The position numbers and the translations under genes were made by a program. Shown here one piece after another: positions 24,860 through 31,351 of a stretch of 35,484 nt of DNA. Where the stretch lies: contig JAJFIP010000298.1 of the NCBI GenBank assembly GCA_021774875.1, forward strand, positions 1 through 35,484. The letters run 5' to 3'. How positions within the stretch are numbered: the stretch's first letter is position 1; each line of letters opens with the position of its first letter. The DNA comes from Emcibacter sp. (GTDB taxonomy: Bacteria; Pseudomonadota; Alphaproteobacteria; Sphingomonadales; Emcibacteraceae). Under the pieces are notes generated by a model, which saw nothing but the letters and a program-made list of their open reading frames with translations, was not told where the DNA came from and did no database searches.

Positions 24860-26014
24860 ATGAATAAAATAAAAGCTGGCACTATTTTGATCTTTTGCAC
24901 CGTGGCAGTATTGGCCACCATGGGGCTGTCCATGACGGGAGCAGGCTACACCGTGCCCTTAAGAATAGTGATGCCCATGTATAAGGTGCCAAATCTGCCT
25001 GAAAACGGCGAGGCCTATTATGCGCCGGACGGCATCCATCTTATCGCCCAGGTCAAAGACCCGGATGCCCAAGACCCCGGACCGGGCAAGGTCGGCGGCA
25101 GTCTGACCTATGTCTTTACCGACAAGGGCGAAGATATTCGCCGCATCAATGATCATGGCATGGATGCCTGTTCTTATTTTTCGCCCGACATGAAAACACT
25201 GGTCTGGACCTCGACCCGTGATCATTTGACCGATATGCCCGCCGGAAACTGGTCCAGTGATGACGATTATCCCCAAGGGGCGGAGCTTTATCTTTCTGAC
25301 CCAGATGGTGGCAATGTGCGCCGTCTGACCAATAATCAGTGGTATGATGCGGAAAGCACATTTTCTCCCGATGGTAAATGGATTGTCTTTTCCCGCCAGA
25401 TAGAGGGAAATTCAGACATCTGGCGCATGAAAGCCGATGGCACAGAACAGACCCAGCTTACCTTTACCGAAGATTGGCAAGAGGGTGAGGCCTATTTTCT
25501 GCCCGATAGCGAGACGGTGATTTTCCGGGCGTGGAAAAATAGCGAGAGACTACGTCTTGAGGCTCTGGACAAGAAAAATGGCACCCATACTCAGACCCCG
25601 ATGAATATTTTCACCTTGAAAATTGTCGGCGATGATCTTGATGTTCAGCAGCGCACCTTTACCAATGATACCAACTGGGCCCCATTTCCAGCCCCGGACG
25701 GGAAGCATTTTCTGGTGGTTCGCATTCTGGCACGTAATAATTGGGAACTATTCCTTGGCGATCTTGCTGATGGCCGATACATGAGGCGGATTACTTACAA
25801 TGACGGTTGGGATGGCATGGGGGCGTTTTCTCCCGATGGCAAAAAGATGGTATTCACCCGCAGCGAGCCGGGAAGCTGGGCGCTCTATTCTTATGTCATG
25901 GATGTCACGTCCCTTAATATCGGGCCGGAAAATTATACCGCCATTCCGCCCAAGTCAAAACCCCCGGCGGGTTGGGTAGAAAATCCGGAAGATTTCGCCC
26001 CCTGGCGTAAGTGA
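24860..26014 (+). CDS. Exported TolB-like beta-propeller (PD40 repeat) protein
   Basis: The protein has 384 residues from ATG 24860, which has GAGG eight bases upstream; a TTG codon directly in front is also in frame but unlikely to be used. A hydrophobic N-terminus (residues 4-30) is a signal peptide or anchor. The rest is repeated PD40 blades of the form FSPDGKWIVFSR, FSPDMKTLVWTS, FLPDSETVIFRA, APDGKHFLVVR and FSPDGKKMVFTR, with partner strands such as GGNVRRLTNNQWYDAESTF. This is the TolB-type six-bladed propeller without the TolB N-terminal domain. It probably acts in the periplasm in protein or ligand binding. Function is unknown, and no tol/pal genes are near. Confidence 0.85.
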   Translation: MNKIKAGTILIFCTVAVLATMGLSMTGAGYTVPLRIVMPMYKVPNLPENGEAYYAPDGIHLIAQVKDPDAQDPGPGKVGGSLTYVFTDKGEDIRRINDHGMDACSYFSPDMKTLVWTSTRDHLTDMPAGNWSSDDDYPQGAELYLSDPDGGNVRRLTNNQWYDAESTFSPDGKWIVFSRQIEGNSDIWRMKADGTEQTQLTFTEDWQEGEAYFLPDSETVIFRAWKNSERLRLEALDKKNGTHTQTPMNIFTLKIVGDDLDVQQRTFTNDTNWAPFPAPDGKHFLVVRILARNNWELFLGDLADGRYMRRITYNDGWDGMGAFSPDGKKMVFTRSEPGSWALYSYVMDVTSLNIGPENYTAIPPKSKPPAGWVENPEDFAPWRK

Positions 26015-26036
26015 GAATCAGAATGAGGATTTATCT

Positions 26037-26957
26037 TCATCCTAAATCAACTTCCCCACTTTGAGCCTCAATGAATATGCGCTTGATTTCGGGTAGGCGA
26101 CTTTTGATTTCCTGTTCCATTTCACTTACCGCCCGTTCGACCTCGGCAGCAGAAATGTCGTTTTTGAAATCCAGAGACAGGTTGAGCAATATATCCTGTG
26201 GCCCCATATGCATGGTCAGGGTTTCATTGATGGCGATTATTTCATCTTTGGCACTGGCAATGTCCTCGACAGTTCTTATCACGTCACCGCTGGCGGCTTC
26301 ACCGATGAGCAGGCCTTTGGTCTCATAAGCCAGCAGGAAGGCAGTACTGGCCAATATCAGGCCAATGAGGATTGAAGCGATGCCGTCCATTTCCGGAATA
26401 TTCAGCATGTCCCCGATGAACAGCCCGCCGAGTGCCACCAATAGACCAAGCATGGCGGCGGTGTCCTCAAACAGCACCGTGAAAATGGTCGGGTCTTTGC
26501 TTTTCAGGACTGACTTAATCAGGCTTGGCTCACTCTGACTGAGTTTAAATTCTTTATAGGCAATCCACCATGCACCGCCCTCGAATATTACGGCGATACC
26601 GAGCACGATATAGTTGATATAGATGTCGGTCACCGCATGGGGGGTGATAACTTTTGTGACGCCTTCATAAAGCGAGATGCCAGCCCCGATGGCAAATATC
26701 AGGATGGCGACGACAAAGGTCCAGAAATACAGTTCCATACCATAGCCAAACGGGTGTGCTCTGTCCGCAGGCCGTTTGGATTTTTTAATGCCATAGAGTA
26801 ACAGACCCTGATTACCGCAATCGACAATACTGTGAATTGCTTCTGACATCATGGCTGATGAATTGGTATAGGCGGCAGCAGCGGATTTGGTGATCGCTAT
26901 GAGAAAATTACCGATCAGTGCTGCATAAATGACTTTTTTTGAAGAGTGAGACGACAT
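26037..26957 (-). CDS. Cation diffusion facilitator metal transporter (ZnT9-like)
   Basis: The protein has 306 residues. A CDF core of six helices includes the TM2 metal site SEAIHSIVDCGNQ (H42, D46) and the conserved ADRAHPFGYGMELYFW loop. In the fifth helix the usual HxxxD pair is replaced by LFEDTAAMLG, a form typical of the SLC30A9/ZnT9 branch. A C-terminal cytosolic ferredoxin-like domain follows (about 215-300). CDF proteins export Zn, Mn, Fe or related ions by proton antiport, and the metal cannot be predicted here. The start is ATG at 26957. It is convergent with the propeller gene, 22 bases away. Confidence 0.9.
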   Translation of the reverse strand: MSSHSSKKVIYAALIGNFLIAITKSAAAAYTNSSAMMSEAIHSIVDCGNQGLLLYGIKKSKRPADRAHPFGYGMELYFWTFVVAILIFAIGAGISLYEGVTKVITPHAVTDIYINYIVLGIAVIFEGGAWWIAYKEFKLSQSEPSLIKSVLKSKDPTIFTVLFEDTAAMLGLLVALGGLFIGDMLNIPEMDGIASILIGLILASTAFLLAYETKGLLIGEAASGDVIRTVEDIASAKDEIIAINETLTMHMGPQDILLNLSLDFKNDISAAEVERAVSEMEQEIKSRLPEIKRIFIEAQSGEVDLG

Positions 26958-27011
26958 ACATGGCCCGACTTTTTATATTGTTGGCATAATATAACGGGTT
27001 TCAGGCAAAAG

Positions 27012-27046
27012 AAAAGCCCCCGAATATAAGTTATCAATTCGGGGGC
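27012..27046 (-). terminator. Rho-independent terminator of the repeat-protein gene
   Basis: The arms GCCCCCGAAT (27016-27025) and ATTCGGGGGC (27037-27046) form a perfect 10 bp stem with an 11-base loop. Read on the minus strand the hairpin is followed by TTTTCTTTT, so it ends the transcript of the gene whose stop is at 27074. Confidence 0.88.
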
Positions 27047-27073
27047 CGGAAGATCGGATTTTATAAGTGTGGA

Positions 27074-27721
27074 CTAATAGCCGGGTTCTGGGATGGCCGG
27101 GCCTAGTTTCCACGACCCGTCAGGTTGAAGACAGGACTGGCCATATGCTGGCACACTCTGATTGCCAACGGTGATTGTGGTTTGATATTCCCGTACCTGA
27201 AGGCAGGAACTATCCAGATTTTGCGGCTGCACCGGCTGTCTCTGCGTCCATTGCTGCTGTTGTTCGGGCTGCACATATACTGGCTGCTGCTGGACATAAA
27301 CCGTATCATTGTTTCTCTGATTGGCGGTCAGGGCATAAAACAGCAACCCACCCGTCAGCAATCCCAGAGCAACTTCACCGCCGTGTCCACCTCGGTGACC
27401 GCCGTAATAACCATAACTGCCGCCATAACCATAATTGCCCCTATAGCCATAGCTGCTGTAGCTGCGTCTGTTGCTGTGCCTGTTGAAGTTGCGTCTGCTG
27501 CTGCGATTACTGAAGTTGCGCTTGCTGCTGCGATTGCTGAAGTTTTTTCTGCTGCTGTGCCGATTGAAGCTGTGGTTGCTGCCTTTATTTTTGAAGCTGT
27601 GGCTGCTGCTGCGATTGTTATGACCGCGTTCTGACTTGGCCTGTGCAAGTGGGGCTAGACCAAAGATGGCTATTGCCAGTGCAAATACTGAAATTTTTAC
27701 AATATGGTTAAATTTGCTCAT
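27074..27721 (-). CDS. Secreted nonapeptide-repeat protein with surface-antigen-like C-terminus
   Basis: The protein has 215 residues. The signal peptide is cleaved probably after APLAQA (residue 28). A basic Ser/Asn/Arg region contains five nine-residue repeats starting at F43, F52, F61, F70 and F79 (consensus F-x-N-R-x-S-x-R-N). A Gly/Tyr-rich stretch follows (88-115), then one hydrophobic segment (116-133), a Gln/Pro linker, and a C-terminal domain with C173 and C197 around REYQTTITVGNQSVPAYGQS and QPDGSW. That last motif is like the end of the 17 kDa surface-antigen family. It may be an envelope protein binding nucleic acid, peptidoglycan or an acidic polymer, but the function is unknown. 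The gene is monocistronic with a strong terminator. Confidence 0.8.
   Translation of the reverse strand: MSKFNHIVKISVFALAIAIFGLAPLAQAKSERGHNNRSSSHSFKNKGSNHSFNRHSSRKNFSNRSSKRNFSNRSSRRNFNRHSNRRSYSSYGYRGNYGYGGSYGYYGGHRGGHGGEVALGLLTGGLLFYALTANQRNNDTVYVQQQPVYVQPEQQQQWTQRQPVQPQNLDSSCLQVREYQTTITVGNQSVPAYGQSCLQPDGSWKLGPAIPEPGY
27461..27595. repeat. 27 bp tandem repeat, five degenerate units in coding sequence
   Basis: Five in-frame 27-base units encode residues 43-87 of the secreted repeat protein. Two adjacent units (27485-27511 and 27512-27538 on the plus strand) are nearly identical, differing at only a few positions, which suggests recent duplication. The outer units are more diverged. Confidence 0.75.
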
Positions 27722-27823
27722 TATTCCGATCCTTATAGCTTATGTCATACAGGCTCACTGCATCTTGTAATCACTATAGCTTTCCCTACCTGAATGGTTC
27801 CTGAACGGATATTTAATGCCCTG

Positions 27824-28726
27824 TTATTTATTATGATCGGCAATAGTCTGATAAATTATGCCTAGAAACTGATCAGGTTTTAGAAATCCGCCGCCCCATT
27901 TTTCGTTCAGATCTTTTAACGGGTCGAGCTTAATAGCTTCTTCCAGCGACAGGCCTTTTTTGGTCAGCGGCCTGACCGCATTCACGGCCTGAACCAGCAT
28001 GTCATGGTAATTCTGCAAGTCCTGTTTGTTAGCCAGTGGTCCGTGTCCTGGAATTATCTTAGACTTATCATCCACTTGTGTCAGGAGTGTGGCAGCGACA
28101 TCTATCATGCCGTAAATGGAGCCACCGGAACCGGTATCGATGAAGGGATAAAAGCCATTGAAGAATGTATCGCCCATGTGAATGATATTTTTATCCTTGA
28201 AAATGATGATACTGTCACCATCCGTATGGGCATTCTTTACATGCTGTGCCTTAATATGAAGGCCATTCATGTGAAATGTCACCTCATCGTTGAAGGATAC
28301 CACTGGCAGGCCATCTTTCGGGGTGGCGGGTACTTCCCTTTTAAAAGCCTTGATGAATTGGTCGGTGCTGAGCCTTTCATAGACATTGTCATGGGCGACA
28401 ATGATCACACCCATTTTGCCAAGGTTTTCGTTGCCGCCGGTATGATCAAAATGCCAATGGGTGTTGATCATAAATTTGATGGGTTCTTTGGAAATATTAG
28501 CAATAGCGCTGAGAATTTTTGGCGTCAGCGGGCTAAACTGATCGTCAATCATGAATACACCGTCTTCGCCAGCGGAGATGCCGATATTACCTCCGGCCCC
28601 CTGAAGCATGTAAATACCATCACCAACCGGGATGGTCTTGATTTCCACTTTGCTAAAGTCCTGAGCTGATGATAATGCCGTCAGGCCAATGAATAGTGAC
28701 AGGCAAAAAGTGAATACACGAATCAT
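27824..28726 (-). CDS. Exported metallo-beta-lactamase-fold hydrolase
   Basis: The protein has 300 residues from ATG 28726, with GGAGG about seven bases upstream; the TTG at 28741 falls on that ribosome site and can be excluded. The signal peptide is cleaved likely after LSSA (residue 21). The zinc motif NTHWHFDHTGG (H90, H92, D94, H95) is complete, followed by HTDGDS, the bridging Asp in IHMGDTFFNG, and the last His in IPGHGP. This is the class B-like group of periplasmic hydrolases often annotated cyclase or Zn hydrolase. Beta-lactamase activity is not implied. The substrate is unknown. Confidence 0.88.
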   Translation of the reverse strand: MIRVFTFCLSLFIGLTALSSAQDFSKVEIKTIPVGDGIYMLQGAGGNIGISAGEDGVFMIDDQFSPLTPKILSAIANISKEPIKFMINTHWHFDHTGGNENLGKMGVIIVAHDNVYERLSTDQFIKAFKREVPATPKDGLPVVSFNDEVTFHMNGLHIKAQHVKNAHTDGDSIIIFKDKNIIHMGDTFFNGFYPFIDTGSGGSIYGMIDVAATLLTQVDDKSKIIPGHGPLANKQDLQNYHDMLVQAVNAVRPLTKKGLSLEEAIKLDPLKDLNEKWGGGFLKPDQFLGIIYQTIADHNK

Positions 28727-28806
28727 GAATCTTTCCTCCAAGTAAAATTAATTGCGCGACTGTATCATAATCACGCGCAGATTGTCATATCACAATTTTG
28801 GCATGA

Positions 28807-29481
28807 TTATTTCAGAAACTCATCTATCTTGTGAAAGACATCTTCAAACATTGATACCGTTAACCGTCCGGTGTTGGTGTTGTAGCGCGAACAGTGATAG
28901 CTGTCGATCAGGGTAATGTCCTTGCCAAAATTATTCCCAAGAGAGTGAATGGCATTATGGGCAAATTTGAACGCGGATTTTTTCTTGCCGAAGGTGGTTA
29001 ACACTGACTTATGAGCAACCCCACCCAGAGCCAGTATCAATTTCAGGCGTGGATAATTTTTAATCTGGTTTATGAGAAAAGGTCGGCAATTATTTTCCTC
29101 CTCGGCGATGGTTTTATTCTGTGGCGGCACACAGCGTACAGCATTGCTGATCAGAATATTATGCAATGTCAGGCCATCACTGGCATGGGCGCGGTAAGTA
29201 CCTGTGGCAAACCCAAACTTTGTCAGGGTAGCGAACAGCAAGTCTCCGGCATAATCCCCTGTGAAAGGCCGGGCGGTCTGATTGGCCCCCTTCAGCCCGG
29301 GCGCAAGACCCACGATCAATATTTCAGGATTGCTATCGCCGAAGGATGGCACCGGGCCGTTATAAAAGTGCGGGTATTTTTGTTTGTTTTCCTTGCGAAA
29401 CGCCACCAGACGTGGGCAAAGCACACAGTCCTCCGGCGCATCGCCCGACATCAAGGCGGCTTTAACAGGATTATCAGTCAT
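28807..29481 (-). CDS. Family 5 (UDGb-type) uracil-DNA glycosylase
   Basis: The protein has 224 residues. The four Fe-S cysteines are C19, C22, C117 and C132. The first active-site motif is GLAPGLKGANQTARPFTGD (residues 58-76), which has the family 5 pattern with Ala/Pro rather than Asp/Glu. The second motif is SYHCSRYNTNTGRLT, where H196 is kept but a Cys (197) stands where relatives usually have Pro. It should remove uracil, hypoxanthine or other deaminated bases from DNA. It is three bases behind the NYN gene and probably co-transcribed. Confidence 0.88.
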   Translation of the reverse strand: MTDNPVKAALMSGDAPEDCVLCPRLVAFRKENKQKYPHFYNGPVPSFGDSNPEILIVGLAPGLKGANQTARPFTGDYAGDLLFATLTKFGFATGTYRAHASDGLTLHNILISNAVRCVPPQNKTIAEEENNCRPFLINQIKNYPRLKLILALGGVAHKSVLTTFGKKKSAFKFAHNAIHSLGNNFGKDITLIDSYHCSRYNTNTGRLTVSMFEDVFHKIDEFLK

Positions 29482-29484
29482 TTG

Positions 29485-30078
29485 TTATTCGCTTTTCTGA
29501 CCGGCTGTAGGTTCATGGGAATGATGACCATCGTGATTATGCTTGCCATTGGAAGGACGGCCAAATTCATCATGCATTCCCGACAACTCAATAAAATTAT
29601 CGGCCTGACGACGCAGTTCATCGGCAATCATGGGTGGGGCTGTTTTTGTGCTGCTGATCACCGTGACCCGGACCCCTTTGCGCTGTACTGCTTCAACAAG
29701 ACGTCTGAAATCACCATCGCCGGAAAACAGCACCATGTGATCCACATGATCGGCCATGCCCATCATATCGATGGCCAGTTCCATATCCATATTGCCCTTG
29801 ATCTTCTTTTCCCCCTTGCTGTCGGTGAATTCCTTGGTCGGTTTGGTAATCAGGGTGTAGCCATTATAATCCAGCCAGTCGACCAAAGGACGCAGCGGTG
29901 AATACTCCTGATCTTCTAACAGGGCGGTGTAATAATTTGCCCTGAGCAGGATTCCTTTTTCGGCAAAAAAGCTTCTTAAGCGTTTGTAATCAATATCAAA
30001 ACTCAGGGATTTGGCAGTGGCAAACAGATTTGAACCATCTATAAAGAGGGCCAGTTTTTCATTGGGGTGGAAATACAT
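29485..30078 (-). CDS. NYN (LabA/DUF88) domain protein with His-rich tail
   Basis: The protein has 197 residues. The PIN-like NYN fold has its acidic residues in LALFIDGSNLF (D14), KGNMDMELAIDMM and LFSGDGDFRRLVEAV, followed by RKGVRVTVIS. This suggests a metal-dependent RNase. The last 25 residues are rich in His (NGKHNHDGHHSHEP), which may bind metal. It starts at ATG 30078, divergent from folK, and leads into the glycosylase gene. RNA target and physiological role are unknown. Members of this family frequently sit beside folK-rpoZ in Alphaproteobacteria. Confidence 0.87.
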   Translation of the reverse strand: MYFHPNEKLALFIDGSNLFATAKSLSFDIDYKRLRSFFAEKGILLRANYYTALLEDQEYSPLRPLVDWLDYNGYTLITKPTKEFTDSKGEKKIKGNMDMELAIDMMGMADHVDHMVLFSGDGDFRRLVEAVQRKGVRVTVISSTKTAPPMIADELRRQADNFIELSGMHDEFGRPSNGKHNHDGHHSHEPTAGQKSE

Positions 30079-30168
30079 GATGTAATGTCCTAAAAAAATA
30101 AATTAAATATTTGAATATTATAGCATATCTTTATATTTTTTGCACTTTTGGTAGCAATTTTGGTTCTT

Positions 30169-30705
30169 ATGGGAAATGATGTGATATTAATTGGCTTAGG
30201 CAGCAATTTAAGCGGCGATGCGTTTGCAACGCCACGACAGGTGCTGGAGACAGCAATTGAAGCAATGGCAGACTATGGTATTGTCGTAAAAAAACAATCT
30301 CGTTTTTACCGCTCAGAACCTGTTCCAAAGTCGGACCAGCCCTGGTTTATCAATGCGGTTGTGGCTGTGGAAACGGAATTATCTGCAAGCGAATTGTTGC
30401 AAAAGCTTCATAAGATAGAGGCCAGCCTAGGCCGCGTTCGCCGGGTAAGATGGGAAGCCCGGATCATTGATCTGGATATTCTGTGTTTTATGGATCAGAT
30501 ATTACCATCAGTCGCCCAGTGGCAGGAAAAGACCGATGAAATTACCATCCCCCACCCGAGACTGCATGAGAGACTGTTTGTTCTGAAACCAATGATGGAT
30601 GTCTGCCCCGACTGGACCCATCCCATATTGGGCAAAACCGCCGCTGAGTTAATAGAAATTGTGGAAAAAGAAACTGAACAGGGTATAATCCGGCCACTGG
30701 ACTGA
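30169..30705 (+). CDS. folK: 2-amino-4-hydroxy-6-hydroxymethyldihydropteridine pyrophosphokinase
   Basis: The protein has 178 residues from ATG 30169; an in-frame TTG at 30148 is a poorer choice, since the family begins close to the ILIGLGSNL strand. HPPK transfers pyrophosphate from ATP to the pterin in folate synthesis. Signatures include GLGSNL, SRFYRSEPVP, QPWFINAVV, the conserved RRVRWEARIIDLDIL that holds the catalytic metal aspartates, and IPHPRLHERLFVLKPM. It precedes rpoZ by 115 bases, with a hairpin region between. Confidence 0.95.
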   Translation: MGNDVILIGLGSNLSGDAFATPRQVLETAIEAMADYGIVVKKQSRFYRSEPVPKSDQPWFINAVVAVETELSASELLQKLHKIEASLGRVRRVRWEARIIDLDILCFMDQILPSVAQWQEKTDEITIPHPRLHERLFVLKPMMDVCPDWTHPILGKTAAELIEIVEKETEQGIIRPLD

Positions 30706-30731
30706 AAATTGTCACAAGTATGTGGCATATC

Positions 30732-30803
30732 GGTCTTTACAGACCACTATTTGAGTTGTATAAGCCGATTTTGGAATTATGTCTGCATTTGCGGACCTTT
30801 TTT
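30732..30803 (+). promoter_or_regulatory. Possible transcription attenuator ahead of rpoZ
   Basis: Four segments can pair in two ways. Segment 1 GGTCT (30732-30736) pairs with segment 2 AGACC (30741-30745). Segment 2 CAGAC (30740-30744) also pairs with segment 3 GTCTG (30781-30785). Segment 3 GTCTGC (30781-30786) pairs with segment 4 GCGGAC (30791-30796), and the 3:4 hairpin is followed by six T. The terminator ends only 17 bases before the rpoZ start. It may simply end the folK transcript, or the arms may pair by chance. Confidence 0.4.
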
Positions 30804-30820
30804 AATGGAGAATTTACAGC

Positions 30821-31222
30821 ATGGCACGTGTTACCGTAGAAGATTGCGTTGATGTAGTCCCGAACCGGTTTGAACTGGTTCTGCTGGCTGCCCAGAGAGC
30901 ACGGCAGATTTCATCCGGTGCGCCGATTTTGGTGGAGCGGGATAATGATAAAAATCCGGTGATTGCACTCCGGGAACTGGCCGATGAGAAAATCACCGCG
31001 GAAACGGTGCAGGAATCCCTGATTCACGGCCTGCAGAAAAACGTCGAAGTTGATGAACCGGAAGATGATGATATTTCATTGTTGCTGGCCGGCAAGAAGC
31101 TGGAAGAAAACCAGCAGGAAGTAACAACAGAAAGTCTGGCTAAAATTTCTGCCGAGATGAAAGCAGAAGCCATGTTTAGCAAAATAGCTGAAGAAGGACC
31201 GAAAGACAGCGATAAAGAATAA
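30821..31222 (+). CDS. rpoZ: RNA polymerase omega subunit
   Basis: The protein has 133 residues. The omega core is plain: [33 protein letters not shown] and [15 protein letters not shown]. The acidic C-terminal tail (residues 75-133) is long, as in other Alphaproteobacteria. Omega stabilises beta-prime and in many Proteobacteria forms part of a ppGpp site. The start is ATG at 30821, with GGAG ten bases upstream. A hairpin before it and a strong terminator after it suggest a largely monocistronic unit, although rel follows on the same strand. Confidence 0.96.
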   Translation: MARVTVEDCVDVVPNRFELVLLAAQRARQISSGAPILVERDNDKNPVIALRELADEKITAETVQESLIHGLQKNVEVDEPEDDDISLLLAGKKLEENQQEVTTESLAKISAEMKAEAMFSKIAEEGPKDSDKE

Positions 31223-31248
31223 ACAGTTTTTTTATCTACAGAAAACGG

Positions 31249-31283
31249 GACCTGCAATGATTTTCACTGTGGGTCTTTTTTTT
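31249..31283 (+). terminator. Rho-independent terminator between rpoZ and rel
   Basis: The arms GACCTGCA (31249-31256) and TGTGGGTC (31268-31275) form an 8 bp stem with two G-U pairs. A small inner TGA/TCA stem extends it, and eight T follow. It should separate rpoZ from rel, so rel needs its own promoter in the 70 AT-rich bases that follow. Confidence 0.85.
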
Positions 31284-31351
31284 AACCGAAATCTGGTAAT
31301 ATATACCATAAAGCAATAATTTCTTTCTTCTATTGAAGTGGATGCCATGGG

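Noticed and set aside
27125-27634. Ala/Val/Ile-rich frame opposite the repeat protein
   Set aside because: It is generated by the 27 bp repeats read on the other strand; the minus-strand frame has a signal peptide, ribosome context and terminator.
28004-28669. 221-codon plus-strand frame opposite the metallo-beta-lactamase-fold gene
   Set aside because: The minus strand has the full zinc motif and signal peptide; this frame has neither.
29011-29901. 296-codon plus-strand frame across the glycosylase and NYN genes
   Set aside because: It runs antisense over two real genes and their junction; hydrophobic stretches reflect the complementary codons.
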